A DNA stretch of 64,000 bases from Kudoa neothunni (lineage: Eukaryota; Cnidaria): assembly GCA_964304625.1 (NCBI GenBank), contig OZ199838.1, positions 12,524,001-12,588,000 of the forward strand. The letters run 5' to 3'. A program made the position numbers and the translations under genes. Shown piece by piece: positions 12,631 to 25,003 of the stretch; position 1 is the first letter of the stretch, and each line of letters begins with the position of its first letter. The notes beneath the pieces were generated by a model that made no database searches, was not told where the DNA came from, and saw nothing but the letters and a program-made list of their open reading frames with translations.

Positions 12631-14008
12631 TACAGTTTTGTTTTAGCCATTATTTGCCTAATAAAATTAGAAATATTTTTTCCCTAAAATCAAACTAATA
12701 AAATAACGCAGTGCGCTAGATTGTATAAAACCCTTATTAATGTCTATTATTTTAACGAAAACGATCGTAATAGACGAATAATCATTTTTATTTTAGTTAT
12801 AAGATTATATATGTTCATAAATTATTTTTACTACATTTAATCCTAACCAATCAACGTTATAATTGATTTCGTTTTACATTATTGTCTACTATACAAAAAG
12901 TAAATATAAAATCGAGATGAAAAACGTGGAAAAATAATAAATAAATAATACATGATACCATAACACTACCGTAATATAATAACAAAGATGAGTAAAAAAA
13001 TATTACAAATGTGTGAATTTAAAGAGATGATTCAAATCCTTGTTTCAAAAATAAAGACTGATTAAAAATAATTTGTCAATATTGACCTTATGAATGTAGA
13101 AAGGGGTATTTAACCATTTCGTGCCGGATATCCGGTATACGGGACAACATTTAATACCAATTTTTATGAAATGTTAAAAGGTATTTTCAGAAAATAAATA
13201 TCGGGTTTAAGTTAAAATTATCGATTTAAATTTATACATTTATTTCATCGATAAATAAAAATTCAGATGTAAAAGTGTTAAGGTTTTTAAAGTTGCATAA
13301 ATTGATGGCTGAAATACAGAATAGTGGCCGCATGTACCGATCAAAGATTGAAATTATATCGGACATTAATCCCACACTTTTTAAATCAAATCAGTATGAT
13401 ATTTGTTGAACATTTAATGATGCGAACGAAAGGATTTCATCCAATAAATTATTTTTGATATTAACCTTATGCATTTGATACAATTAATCTTCTAACGTAT
13501 ATATAATAGGTAATTCTTATTCTTAGAGACATATAATTAATAACAGGGGATAGCTAACGAGAAAATTGTGACAATCCATTAAAATCACAATTGTCGTACT
13601 CAAATTTAAAGAGAAATAAATGTTATGTTATTCGATTGAGTGTTAGTGCCTGTAAGAATAATTAAGAGGTGCTTGGAATTCAATATAATATTACAACAAT
13701 TATTGTTGATAACTAATTTAAAGCAGGAAAGTAACCTAATAATGATGCAACACTGATAAATACAAAAACTAAAATCATTAACAGTTTCGTTAGTGTCCGT
13801 TGTCGCTGATTAGAATTACTACCACCATTCTGCATTTTAATTGTTTTTATCATTAATTGAAGAAGCCTTAATTTTTTAACAATTTTTATATTTCACATAA
13901 TTTTTAAAATTATTGCGCAAACGTAAACTATGCAATAGTCGGATTATACATTAAATGAGGGAGCAATTTACTGCACAATATAAAGTAAGTCGTATACAGG
14001 ATTTGCCG
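12631..14008. other. anonymous AT-rich DNA with one piggyBac-type end
   Basis: No gene seen. At 13110-13140 a TTTAACCATTTCGTG end is followed by the perfect palindrome CCGGATATCCGG (13124-13135), matching the end-plus-palindrome layout of other elements in the window. Confidence 0.4.
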
Positions 14009-14012
14009 TATA

Positions 14013-15363
14013 CAGTAGGTAATCGATTTTCCGTAATCTCCTTGGGACCATGGAAAAGTTACTGAAAATGCATCACTGACAAATTTTACGTACTTTTATG
14101 CGTGCGCAGGTAATCAAAAAATTTTGTATTGAATATAATAAAGTTTACAATTATATATTATTGATTAGATTTTTATATTTTTAACATAAATTTAAGAAAA
14201 TCTGGTGGATATGCATTTATATCGCTATCATTTTCAATAATTTGGTTTCTAACCGAAATACTTTTGTAGTTGGACTTTGAAAAATAAATAATTCGCTTAT
14301 TGAGATATAATGGTTGATTTGATGAATTTTTTGAAAAATATAAGAATGCCGTTGTATAATTTAGTTTCATTGTTAAAAGTTGAGATACAGAGATATACAT
14401 ACAAATTGTTAGCAATATTTTTGAAATTACTTTTTTAGCAATGTAGGTATATTTTAAATGTTTCATCATCGTTCCTGCTTTCTTATTTACTCATATTAAA
14501 TGGGTAAATTTTTACTGCCGTTGAAAACCCGTTCGTTAAGTCATGTAATGACAAATCAAAGAACGATCCGAACAGCTACCAGAAGTGAACGTATAAAATT
14601 AACTCATAAATCATTGTATGTATCTTTGCTATACGTGAATTGGATTCCAGACGTAAATCAAAGTTAATTTTAAAAAATTTATACATATTAAAATTATTTG
14701 GCGTTGTTTTGTTGTTTGAAAAATGTAGTCATATAAATTGTGCAAATAAGATCGCCAGAAGATCTCGCAGCAATATTACTCAATTTGTTATACTAGTTAT
14801 GCTAAGAGTTTTGGGTGCATAAATGGCCACCAACGCAAATTTATCATTTTTAAATTGAAGCGCGACCTGTAACCATAAAGACTCCTAAAATTAATAGTTT
14901 TTTTAATTGAACTCTTACTATTTTTTACACATTTAATCGTCTATAATAAATCTGATTTCTTGATTATAATGTCTATAATCAATTATAAACTATGGCATGA
15001 AAAATTATTATTTGATTCCACATCCAGAATGTTTCTTTTGAATAAATCCAAACTTCTTTTATACGAGGAAATTAAATCGACATTCTTTTTTCGGAGTTTT
15101 CAAATCAGAAATATGTGCAAACTCAAAATCGTGAAATGTAAAAGATTTATCGGCTTTCATTCGCAAATTTTTAAATAATGGAAAAATAACGTAAAATAGA
15201 TAACCTCTATTTTTTATAAAAAAATATCTTATAAATTATTTTTTTTAATTGTTACTTACAATTACATGAAATAAACTGTCTTAAGTTACAAAAATGGTAT
15301 TGGCTCTGATAATTACGTATAAGAGAAAAAAAAGTAAAAGTACGGAAAATCAATTACCTACTG
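14013..15363. mobile_element. pogo/Tc1-like element, degenerate
   Basis: Left end CAGTAGGTAATCGATTTTCC after TA; right end, on the opposite strand, CAGTAGGTAATTGATTTTCC. The sub-terminal TCTCCTTGGGACCATGGAA block matches the solo ends at 1513, 17667 and 29566. Length is 1351 bp. Internal frames 14173-14469 (-), 14640-14822 (+) and 14960-15178 (+) show no recognisable DDE or CENP-B motif, so the element is nonautonomous or too decayed to tell. Confidence 0.6.
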
Positions 15364-15566
15364 CATAACGAAATTATTATTCTTATATTATTTACATTGA
15401 ACTACAAATGTAATTAGTTTTGATTATAATGATTGGATCAACCGAATATACGTAGTAGGTAATTGTATCGGCTCACTATGCAATATCAAACGACAATTGT
15501 ATATAGATAAGATTTTATAATAAAATAGAAACTCTGATGCTCTAAAAAGGGTTATACAAATTATGA

Positions 15567-15570
15567 TTAA
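15567..15570. repeat. TTAA target duplication, left
   Basis: TTAA directly before CCCTCTGGAGCACGCGTGG, the piggyBac terminus; repeated at 17472-17475. Confidence 0.85.
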
Positions 15571-15844
15571 CCCTCTGGAGCACGCGTGGGGTCTTTTAGA
15601 CCCCATGAAGAAAATGATGAAAATAAAACGTTATATTTAAACAAATATTTATCTTTTGACATAAAAATCGTTACATATAACTTTAGAATGTTTTTTGCAA
15701 ATATTGCCTTAATAAATATCGCATTTTGATTGCGTTTAAGATCATTTTACCTAACATATATATGACATCTTCTTCTGTCTGCAACAGTATATATTTGTTC
15801 ACATTCTTTTATTTTTCCTTATCAACATTAATATTATTATTAAA

Positions 15845-15866
15845 TAAATGAATGAATGAATGAATG
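15845..15866. repeat. (ATGA)n microsatellite
   Basis: About five tandem ATGA/AATG units inside the piggyBac element. Confidence 0.8.
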
Positions 15867-16171
15867 TGTACTATTACGATTCATTTGTTGCTCTAGTAAT
15901 TGTATTGTTAACAATTTTAAGAATTCTTTCCTCCGAATATTTTTCTTTGTATGTAAACAATAAATTAAATATGAATTTATTGAAATTACATCTAGAAGCG
16001 CATGAAATATTATTGCTGGCCATCTTCGGATGGTTCTATATGTAGAATAATTGGCGCACATTTGGTCGATTGTGTCTACATCTCCTTTGGTGGAATTGTA
16101 AAATGAAATAATTTATGGAAGTTCCTGAGGATGATTTGAGTCGATTACTAGTTGTTGGTGAAAAGAACTCA

Positions 16172-17362
16172 TTAATATGACGGATATGTTTTTTTCGGAG
16201 TATACGACAGCAATGTAAAATCATTGGTAAAGCCAAACATGGATGAATATACCTCTTTTGTCTTCGTTAGTAGAAATTCCGAAGGAACCTCCTTTTCATT
16301 TTTTCTAATAGTACCACATGCAGTGATATCATGTTTCAGTAATTCTTTGAGGAGAGGAACTGAGGTAAACCAATTATCTGCCATAAAGTTTCTACCAGAA
16401 CCTAATATTGGTTCAACTAATCGCAATACCAATCTCTTGAGGAGTTATCAACTTTGCGAAACTCAACATTTTGAGCACCTAAGTACACCTCAATATTTAA
16501 GGTATAGAATGTTTTAGCATCAGCCATATTAAAAATTTGTATGACATTTTGCGGGCTTTAACGGCATGTATTGCTTAAAAATACAGTTTCCCCTAAATGC
16601 TCGAAACATTTCGAATATTGTTAAATATTCTATTGGAGTATAATATTCTATGAAATTTTATTTTATGCGGCTAGTAATATATCTAATTTTAAAGTGTCTA
16701 TCATTAGACGACTCCAATGTTAATGAAGAATCATTCGCAAAACGTAGACAACGTTTCAACAACTTAAATCTATTTTGGCCGAATAATTTCTCGCAAGTTG
16801 GAAATCCAAAGATATCATGTGTTCAGAGTTCATTCATATTGGTTAAAGTAGCTTTTTACTCCAAGAAAATAATGTAAACATATAAACGCTTTTATCTCGC
16901 ATAAATCAAATTCAACACAATCTCTTTCTTTTGAAATTAGTTTGTGTTTTTTTAGATGGACATTTGTGAATGTAATATGTCGTACAATATTTCGTCTGTA
17001 ATAAACAAGCTCCATATCTCAGACTCCGTATTCACATTATCAGGAAGATTGGTTGGATGCTTTTCTTGAATAATATCACGTTTTCTTTCTTTTTCATACA
17101 AACCGACTGGATTAGAAGACCATTCATAATCATTTCCGTGTAATGTTTCTTTATTGGTATTTGGACAGGCAACAATCATTTCTTCATTGCTAAAGTCGTT
17201 GGAAATATCAGAATCAGATATCTCACGATATTCCGATAGTATGTTATCAAAATAGGAGTCGGAGCAGTATGTCTCCGAATCCGACCAAAATGCATCATTG
17301 CTATCACAATGTATAAATTTTTCAAAATCCATATTTTTTAAATCAATGTAATGTTCGTACAA
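16172..17362 (-). pseudogene. piggyBac transposase relic
   Basis: Minus-strand pieces. 17362-16952 is an acidic N-terminal region (many D/E/S), which also contains a typical WS.NPVGLYEKERKR-like block before the catalytic domain. 16432-16172 carries FMADNWFTSVPLLKELL and ITACGTIRKNEKEVP, hallmarks of the DDE_Tnp_1_7 fold. Stops and shifts separate the pieces. Closest to PGBD4/PiggyBac-like proteins by motif memory. Confidence 0.85.
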
Positions 17363-17471
17363 AAAATATGCGAACAGAATTAATTACGAGTCGTTAGCTT
17401 AAACCAAAAAAATGTTATAGCAATATTAAAATCACGTGGGGTCTTTTAGACCCCACGCGTGCTCCGGAGGG

Positions 17472-17475
17472 TTAA
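17472..17475. repeat. TTAA target duplication, right
   Basis: TTAA directly after the GGAGGG terminus of the piggyBac element. Confidence 0.85.
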
Positions 17476-17666
17476 AAGAGCTTTGCGACTTTCAAATATG
17501 TGTATCGGTTCGAAGGTTTTAAACTTTTCCTTAATTTTATTCGCATCTAAATTGTGTTCACCGTATGTGAAAATTTTATTAATAGAGTTAAGTTCCAAAT
17601 CATTATCTGTATTTTTCTCTTCTGATTGACAACACGTCATTTCCTCCTCTTGAATTTTGCATTATA

Positions 17667-17736
17667 CAGTCGGTCATCCATTTTGCATACTTTTTCTATG
17701 GTTTAGAAGGGATTGTGTAAAATCGATTGAATACTG
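17667..17736. mobile_element. 70-bp pogo-like MITE
   Basis: CAGTCGGTCATCCATTTTGC at the left and, inverted, CAGTATTCAATCGATTTTAC at the right, each flanked by TA (17665-17666, 17737-17738). The right half also keeps the AATCCCTTCTAAACCATAG block of the family. It is essentially two ends joined back to back. Confidence 0.6.
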
Positions 17737-17739
17737 TAA

Positions 17740-18140
17740 AAATTTGTAACGTTTCAGGCATAAGATTTCAGAATTATTTAACGAATAAAATTCTTTAATT
17801 TTTCGAAAATGTATGGAAAGAATTTTGATTTAATTATATCCCAGAGTAAGGTACACGTATATTATTTTTCTGATCATTAGAGAGTTAGGGATAATAATTG
17901 ATCGTGGAAATATTTTTATTTATTGAAACAATTAATGGACTTGATTTGTATATTAGTTTTTATGTTTTGACTAAAGACAAATTTTTGGTTCAAGTATAAC
18001 AAATCGATATCAAAATGACTTCACCACTTAAATGTAATTAAAAGCTAAAAGATTTCATAAATCCTTCATAGGTTGAAATATTTTTTAGATTCATCAATGA
18101 ATAAATGATAATTAGCGAGATTTCATTTCACGCGTTGATT
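17740..18140. other. intergenic DNA
   Basis: No gene seen. Confidence 0.3.
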
Positions 18141-18145
18141 GATAT

Positions 18146-18156
18146 TATATAGCACA
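18146..18156 (+). promoter_or_regulatory. TATA-box candidate
   Basis: A TATATAG stretch lies about 60 bp before the ATG at 18209. Its position fits a core promoter for the cysteine-rich peptide gene; this is inference only. Confidence 0.35.
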
Positions 18157-18208
18157 TTATTGCCAATAATTAACTGATAATTAAAAAAAGATTTTGAATT
18201 CTCATCAG

Positions 18209-18650
18209 ATGAACTGGATTATAGTGAGTTCGTTCTATTTAATAGTGAATTCTTTCCTATCAAGTATTGTATCCCATGAAGATTTCGTAAAATTATGATT
18301 TTATAGGCGTCAATGGACACTTTGATAAAAATCAGAAGTGTAATGGGAAAAGTATCCGTAAAAATCATAATTAAATTTATACTTATTGAATAGAGTGTGT
18401 TATGCCGGAATGTGACCCCCTAGGGGCAATATCAATGTGCTATATGGACAATGTGGAATGCCCTCCACTCCACGAAAAAGTCACTAACGATGAGATATGC
18501 TCGAAAATTGGTGAACAATGTTGCAGGTCGATATGCCACGGGAATGGAACATTTTGTGTGGAAAACACTTTACCTTGTCCTAAGGGATTTTCTCGTATCA
18601 CCGGAGATGATGTCAAGTGCCCATTCCAATTTTACAATTGTTGTGGATAA
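18209..18650 (+). CDS. secreted cysteine-rich peptide with internal duplication
   Basis: Exon 1 18209-18286 encodes a 26-residue hydrophobic leader (MNWIIVSSFYLIVNSF...), a plausible signal peptide. Exon 2 18396-18650 adds 84 residues; the 109-nt intron joins in phase 0 (donor GTAAAA, acceptor AG at 18394-18395). The mature part has 13 cysteines. Two copies of one module can be seen: SMC-x5-C-P...DEIC-x5-CC and TFC-x5-C-P...DVKC-x5-CC, each preceded by another Cys. I do not recognise the family. The CC ending recalls small disulfide-rich secreted proteins in general, but no function is claimed; it could be antimicrobial, venom-like or structural. Confidence 0.65.
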
Positions 18651-18872
18651 ATCTCATCCTTCTAAAAGCTCATAGAAATATAATCTTATTGCCTTTTCGA
18701 ATTTTTGATACAAGTTTTGATATTATGCGCATCGCGGATAAATTTATCCTCACCGCAGAAACCACATAAATAACTCATTCTTAACATTATCACATTCAAA
18801 CTCACAATTAATTTTAGCGCGACTTTAATAATAAAATGATCGAGAAATTACAAAAAGGTTGCTATAAAATCC

Positions 18873-20764
18873 CTAAGCCACTCTATCAATAAAAACACGA
18901 GAGTGATTTCTTGCATTGTTCAATAAACCCCTCATATTCCATATATCATTAGGTGTGTCTGGTTGCGTATTGTTGGACGAGTCAGTAGCTTTTACAATAA
19001 TATCGATGTTGTCAATAGAGTTGTCCAGTGGTACAGTAATATTCCACAGAGTCCACGACCAACATCTACCATTGCGTTGAGTGTCACAATTAGAATTCAT
19101 ATGAGCAGGAATCCAACTGCTACCCCCGTCAACACTCACTTCAACTGACTTAACGGCATTTCCATTTCCGCTATATGCATATCCAGCGATGTTTAAGCTG
19201 TTGGCGGACGAGGAAATTTGTAAACGTGAATTATTTTGGGGGTTGCAAATATAGGAGGTCACTGGTGTACCCTGAATGGCAGCGAACTTAGACATATCCA
19301 CCTTAATCATAACAGCTTATATTTACTCATGACAAATAAAAATTTATTATACTTTATCACCAAATTTGATGGACGGAGGAAGAACTTTGTAGTCTTGTTT
19401 TTGCCATCTCGCCTCAGATTCAACCGATGAAACGGTTATTGATTGCAACCATTTGACACTTCTCGCGCCGCACACACCAGGCACAATAACTCTTGCTGGA
19501 TATCCATGGTCCCTCGACAACTCTTTTTCATTCATGCTAACAGCAATTAGTGTGTCTGAATCAAATGCCTTATTCAAAGGTATAGAAGTTTCATACTGTT
19601 CGACTGAATATAAAACACAATTACCGACCTAAAACTACACACGTACAACTACCTGATGAAGAATCCTTATCAGCTCCTCTCATGATTAAATGACCAACCA
19701 AATTGTCGGAATATATTGTTCGAAGATGGTCACTGAGAATGTTATCATGAAGCAGAATTTCGCGAACACGGTAACCACCCCAAAGAGCATTCCCAATAGC
19801 ACCTCCACCCCATTGCAAACCTTTAACCGGTTCAACTTGGTTCATTTCTTTTCTACGATTTCCAGCACATTGCAAAGTAGCTGTAATTTGGTGAATTTTG
19901 AATAATTGTTTGAGATCGTCCAATGTGTAAATTCGACAATTACATTCTCTACCTCTATGATCTGCAATATGTATTAGAGATGGTATAGATTTAAGCAAAT
20001 TAAATAAGTGAAATGGTTATTTATTAAGTTTCTCTACCTGTTTTTGGATAGTATTTAGGGTGCTCTAATAATTTTGTTTTATTTAAAAATTCGTTCTCAT
20101 AGCACACTTCGATTGTATAGTTATGTTTGTCGATAGAAGGTGTAGGATGATGACTTCTTGCGTAGAACAGATCGGAATCAGTTAGAAAATTTTTATCAAG
20201 TAATTCAACAGGTGTCTCAGCATTGAACGGTTTTTCTGAAATCACGTTCAATAGAGGAGATCTTTCAGGCTCATGCTGATAGTCATCCTGCCGTTTTGTA
20301 TCCAAAGTTTTTTCTACATTGTCGTAAGTGAAATCTTCATGGATACAGCCAATTGCCATAGAATCCAAATATTCGAATACCTCAGGTTGATTATGGAATT
20401 TATATTGTTTAAAAAAGGGATCCAAATATCCCCCAACTGCTTCCATAATTATTTCACCTCCAGGATGAATCTCAACAAAATCGGTGATATCGTAAACTTT
20501 ATTTTTATAGATGGTCCAAAATCCGTTTGTAGATTGTTTGCCATGCCTCCTGATCTCTTCTATGCTGATGAAATTTTCTTCACTTATTTTACATTGAATT
20601 GGGTCAAGAAGTGGATGCCAACCGAAATGATGTAATTTTGTTTTTGTATCATAGCTTTTATACAAATAACCAAAAACTGAAACTACTCCAATTGAAAACA
20701 GAGAACGACGAAGTATTCCTCTATAACGAAAATTTCTATTGAACAATCTATTGACAGATCTCAT
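18873..20764 (-). CDS. SUOX: sulfite oxidase, mitochondrial (4 exons)
   Basis: Oxidises sulfite to sulfate in the mitochondrial intermembrane space, passing electrons to cytochrome c; final step of sulfur amino acid breakdown. Exons 20764-20038, 19961-19653, 19603-19353 and 19301-18873; introns 76, 49 and 51 nt; phases agree; 571 aa versus 545 in human. An Arg-rich N-terminus and a hydrophobic segment (residues about 20-35) fit mitochondrial targeting. A cytochrome b5 domain follows, with heme ligands in EIHPGGEI and YKFHNQPEV. The molybdenum domain has the pterin-cysteine motif TLQCAGNRR and the active-site block SRDHGYPARVIVPG. The C-terminal dimerisation domain ends IWNMRGLLNNA. All key residues appear present; likely functional. 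Confidence 0.95.
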
Positions 20765-20769
20765 TTTGG

Positions 20770-21258
20770 ATAAGAAAGGACCAAAAACGATAATTAACGA
20801 AGAATATGTAAGTTTCGACCAGAAAATATTTAAAAAATTAGATATAAACTTATTTATTCATAAGATAAAAATTAGAATTTTACGATGTTTCGAACGTGCG
20901 TTATACGTCCATTCTAAACTATGAGATATTCGGATCATACCGACACCACAAGGTTTTATTTTAGATTTAAAATGCACAATCATTAGTTATAATTTTCGTA
21001 TGTAATATAAATAAGAATTTTCAAAATTCTGTTGTTGAACAAATAATATTTAAGGAAGATATGATTTATGAGTAAATTCAATCGATGCGTGAGCAATGCT
21101 AGGAAAGGGGGTTTCACAAATTTGTTGCTATCAACTGGCGTCGAAAGAATTCCATCTCGTATAGAAATAATCTTGTTTTCCAATTGGTAGGATTAAAATT
21201 GTTAATCTACCAAAGATAGCAGGTTACGATGTGCAAAGATTGATACAATTAATTTTCT
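20770..21258. other. intergenic DNA upstream of sulfite oxidase
   Basis: 5' flank of SUOX. No TATA box or GCGCAYGCGC motif was noticed. Confidence 0.35.
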
Positions 21259-21259
21259 A

Positions 21260-22710
21260 TTTAACCTTACCGGGACCAGCCGAGGTCATTCGTGACCCCA
21301 TTTTTCGTATTTTTTGATTTTTCTATTTAAAAAGAGACTATACGCATCTCACAGTTTTCTTAATCTAATTAAATATAATGCGTAATTTTATTTCTAAATT
21401 ATAATTTAAAAACTATCAAGATGATATGAGATATATTGGTTTTAAATAACCACACATCAGTAAACTTTGGTTAAAGGTAGACATAATAATTTGATTTTCA
21501 GAATTTAACTACGTAAATTAAATAAAATTAATCTGAAACATTGAAAAATTGTTGAACCAAGTATGGGAGGAAACATTTTGATTTTATCACTCAGTCATCG
21601 GGTAATGCCAAAAAACTTAAGGGATTAGTTGGGGGCAGATTTCCGCGAGAAGTTAACATTAAGAACAGATAAGTAACATTACGTGGGTAATTTGAATTAA
21701 ATTTATATTTAGCCAAGCCATATAACGAATATCAGAATAAACTAATTGATAATAATGTATAGACTGATCAAAGTACTGATAGCGATCTTGATTTGGAAGG
21801 TGGCCTATCAGATGCCATATGTTATGAGAACATTGTGGAAGGTCCAGACCTATGTCTGATTCCCAAAATAATGATAATGAGTGTCAAACTAGTAACAATA
21901 AATAAATGTCGAAATCAGGAATTCTGTGGGATATTACAAACCAAACAAGAACGAGAACTAGAGTTCACAATATTGTCACAAATAATTCGGGACCTTTAAG
22001 TGATGCTAAAAATGTTAACAGCATTTCTGATTGCTTTCAACTTTTTATATCTGACTCTATCCTAGAAAAAATTCTATATTACACGAACAATGTTTGTGAT
22101 TCCAATAGCAGACACAGAAATGAAAAAAAACACCATAGAAGAATTAAAATCTTTTATTGGGATATTAATTGCACCTGGACGATGCAATGGTTCGAAATTA
22201 TCATTAAAAAATATTTGGGATACAAACCCGCTATTTAAACAATATTTTTTCTCTGTGGCCATGTCCAGAAATCATTTTTTTCATATATATAGAGTAATAC
22301 GGTTTAATGGTAGACAAACCAAACAATTTAGATTTAATTTATCTAATAAATTCGAATCAATTCGGGAAATTTTTAATGAAATAAATGATATTTTCCAGAA
22401 AGACTATTTTCCTGTTTCTCACATAACTGTTGATGAAAGAATGGTAGCACTTCGCGGAAGATGTCCATTTCAAGTGTACATAAAAAATAAACCCGCTCGC
22501 CACGGTATGAAGTTATAGGTCGTTGCGGATGTCGAGACGTCGTATTTATTAAATATTACACTATACACAGGTAGGAATGGAGGCACTAGGGATTCGAAAC
22601 AGGGGAAAAAGGTTTTCAAGAAACTAATCGAACCTTTTTATCCTTCCGAGCGCCTCAAAATCGACTATACATACACTTGGTACTTTTTGGGGTCAAATTA
22701 ACCCCATATT
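21260..22710 (+). mobile_element. piggyBac-type relic
   Basis: Left boundary: TTTAACCTTACCGGGACC followed by GGTCATTCGTGACC (21284-21297). Right side: GGGGTCAAATTAACCCC (22689-22705). The two palindromes differ, so the right one may belong to another insertion. A plus-strand transposase fragment lies between them. Confidence 0.5.
21790..22560 (+). pseudogene. piggyBac transposase relic
   Basis: Best piece 22090-22518: an IEELKSFIGILIAPG-type block, NIWDTNPLFKQYFFSVAMSR, FQKDYFPVSHITVDERMV (first catalytic Asp region of DDE_Tnp_1_7) and LRGRCPFQVYIKNKPARHGMK. Acidic N-terminal fragments are readable from about 21793 in shifted frames. It stops shortly after the first catalytic block, so the C-terminal half is missing. 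Confidence 0.8.
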
Positions 22711-22711
22711 T

Positions 22712-23230
22712 TTATTCCATGACTGAATTCGACAAATAATTATGTAATCATTGTGAAAATTAAAACAAAATTTATCGACAGATTTCTGTTGTATTCTTAT
22801 TAAGAGTTTCACTACATGCATACGAAATAACTCGAAAGTCACGCGAATTAACTGACACCATCTATATTTCTGTTATCTTAGGCTTTGTTGTAACGAATTG
22901 GCTGCGATTGCTTAATTACCGAGAGTTTAAAATTATTATAACATTTTTCTGAATAAAAACACGTATTAAGCCCCCGTAATCGTTAATAATAAATTATTTT
23001 CCTAATTGATATTTTTCATAATTTGCATCGACGCATATTAACTTTATACAACGCTGCCTATGATTCCAGATTCGAAGATTCACTATGGAATTAGATCAAA
23101 TCACTTTAAAGAGACGTATAACGGTTAATAAGACTAAGAATTCAAAACGGATTTAATGATTCCAAGTAAAAAGAATGCACAACATCTGAAATAAGAAAAC
23201 AATAAAATTCTATTATAGATACAGTTATTT
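22712..23230. other. intergenic or transposon-flank DNA
   Basis: No gene seen. The stretch just after 22705 (ATTTTTATTCCAT...) resembles 28056-28090, supporting related elements. Confidence 0.35.
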
Positions 23231-23235
23231 AATTT

Positions 23236-24560
23236 TTAAGCAATCTGAGAAAAAAATGGTCGATGAGTTTCGCAACAGTGTCTTAAACAAACTCTACACG
23301 AGTTATTCGTCTTTCGGTCAGAGTTTCTGGAGCATAATGTACATCTTTTACGGGATTTATGCGATGTAAATTTTGGCATATTTTGAGAATTCGTTTCATT
23401 GCATGCTTTTTTAATTTGGAGGAATGGCTTAACAAGTGCGTCGGCGAGACTTTCCAGAAATTTCGATCTTTTTGTCATTAAATATAATTTGGTATAGACC
23501 AAAGCATTTATCAAACTTATACTAATAATGTTGTAAAAAACAACGGTAGGCCAATGATTCGAGTACCTTTTTACATTAGTCGAAGCGAGGATACGGTCTG
23601 CAGTATCGACTCCACCCTTGGTCTTATTATAATAACCTATTACATCTGGCTTTTTATTAGTGTTGGTGGTTGATGTTGCTATAAGTATTACGGCCCTATT
23701 TTTCCTTGGTACGTAGGAGCATAACATTTTCTTTTCATTAAAAAGAAAACAAGAACTTTTAACCTCCCTCGATTTACTGCTTTTCATTATTGGAGGGATA
23801 TCTCGTTTATTTGCTCTTATTGTACCAAGCATCGTAAGTCCAAAACTTAATAACTTAGCGGCGAATGGAACAGAGGTAAAAAAGTTGTCGAAAGCAATAT
23901 TTCTATCACACATTTAGCTCTTTCAGTATTTACTTTCCTCAAATAGGCAGATATGTTGTGGCAGTAGTTCGTAACCAGGTCAACCAGTAAAAAAAATTTA
24001 GTCCCGTAGACAGCAGGTTTGGGAGTAATGTACTGTTTGAATGGAAATTTACCTCTGAAGGCAACCAACTGTTCATCAAAAGTCAAGTCTGCCTTTGGTA
24101 CCAAACATTTAGAAAGCACATCCTTCCATTTTTCAAATGTATCCCCATTAGGGCAAAATTTGTCATGTTCCTGCCTGCTGTCTCTCGTCGTGTAATCATC
24201 AAAGTGAAGAGCCTTTGTTATTTCAATAAATCTTGTTAGGGACATAATTTTCCTAAAAATTTCTCTTCCTCTACCTACACTCCACAATGACTTCAGAGAT
24301 TCTAATTTCGACTTATATATATAACCAAATATATAAGAACTCCGACATAAGCCTTGAATTCTGTAATCGAAAGCTCTTTCCACGACTCTTTATAACGATG
24401 GGGCCCAAATTTATTCATGTATGAAACAACATTGTTATAAAAATATCATTAAAAATATGTACAAACAATCTTCCAACTGAGAAATCCTATGTGTTGCAAA
24501 AGCAGTGACATCAGGGGCTTTATGCATTAAATTTTCCTTCGTAATTTTCTCTGACTCTGA
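23236..24560 (-). pseudogene. piggyBac transposase, frameshifted
   Basis: N-terminal remnant about 24560-24390 (acidic, then DVTAFATHRISQLEDCL); main piece 24383-23847 with DLTFDEQLVAFRGKFPFKQY; then a frameshift into 23913-23236 with AFDNFFTSVPFAAKL, MLGTIRANKRDIP, NKTKGGVDTADRI (third acidic position) and a C-terminal Cys/His finger (CTLC, CRVC, HCCETH). The catalytic core is nearly complete, so this is the best-preserved piggyBac transposase here, inactivated by a frameshift near 23900 and stops upstream. Confidence 0.9.
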
Positions 24561-25003
24561 GTCATATTTTCAAAAATAATTCCGCTTGATTAAACGGTTT
24601 TAAGTGTTCATTACTGTAAATAACAACACTGTGTATTTTTATTAGGAAATATTGCCATAATATCATAAAATGTGTAGTACCCCCCTACGCAATAATCCTG
24701 CACTATTGTATTTATAATTTACAAAGTTAAAATATTTTAATTAGATAATAATTTATATCAATTGTCAACTAAATAATCAAAACATGAAAATAAGTACGAG
24801 AATATTAGATGGAAAAAAATCTGCAAAATATCACTATAAAATATTATGACAATATACAAAAAATAAAAATAATATTCAAGGTGGTAAGAATAAAAATTAG
24901 CTGATGGTGTTGTATATTTTTGTGTGGCGGGAAGTCAATTTTTTGGCATATATTGACCGCTTTTTCTTAAATAAATAATATATCCACATATAATTATTTC
25001 CAA
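24561..25003. other. intergenic DNA
   Basis: No gene seen; 3' flank of the cyclin Y-like gene. Confidence 0.3.

Larger units (their letters stand above)
15571..17471 (-). mobile_element. piggyBac element with intact ends
   Basis: Both ends read CCCTCyGGAGCACGCGTGGGG (y = T or C) in inverted orientation, and each runs into the palindrome GGGGTCTTTTAGACCCC (15588-15604 and 17438-17454). TTAA flanks both sides. Length is 1901 bp. It carries a broken minus-strand transposase. Intact ends with TTAA are diagnostic of piggyBac transposition. Confidence 0.93.
15424..17640 (-). pseudogene. small unknown ORF interrupted by piggyBac
   Basis: On the minus strand a frame starts at 17640 (MTCCQSEEK...) and reaches the TTAA at 17472-17475. 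After removing the piggyBac element and one TTAA, the same frame continues from 15570 to a stop at 15424, giving about 100 codons. The join is open by inspection, but the product has no motif I know. It could be host coding sequence or part of an older repeat. Confidence 0.4.
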
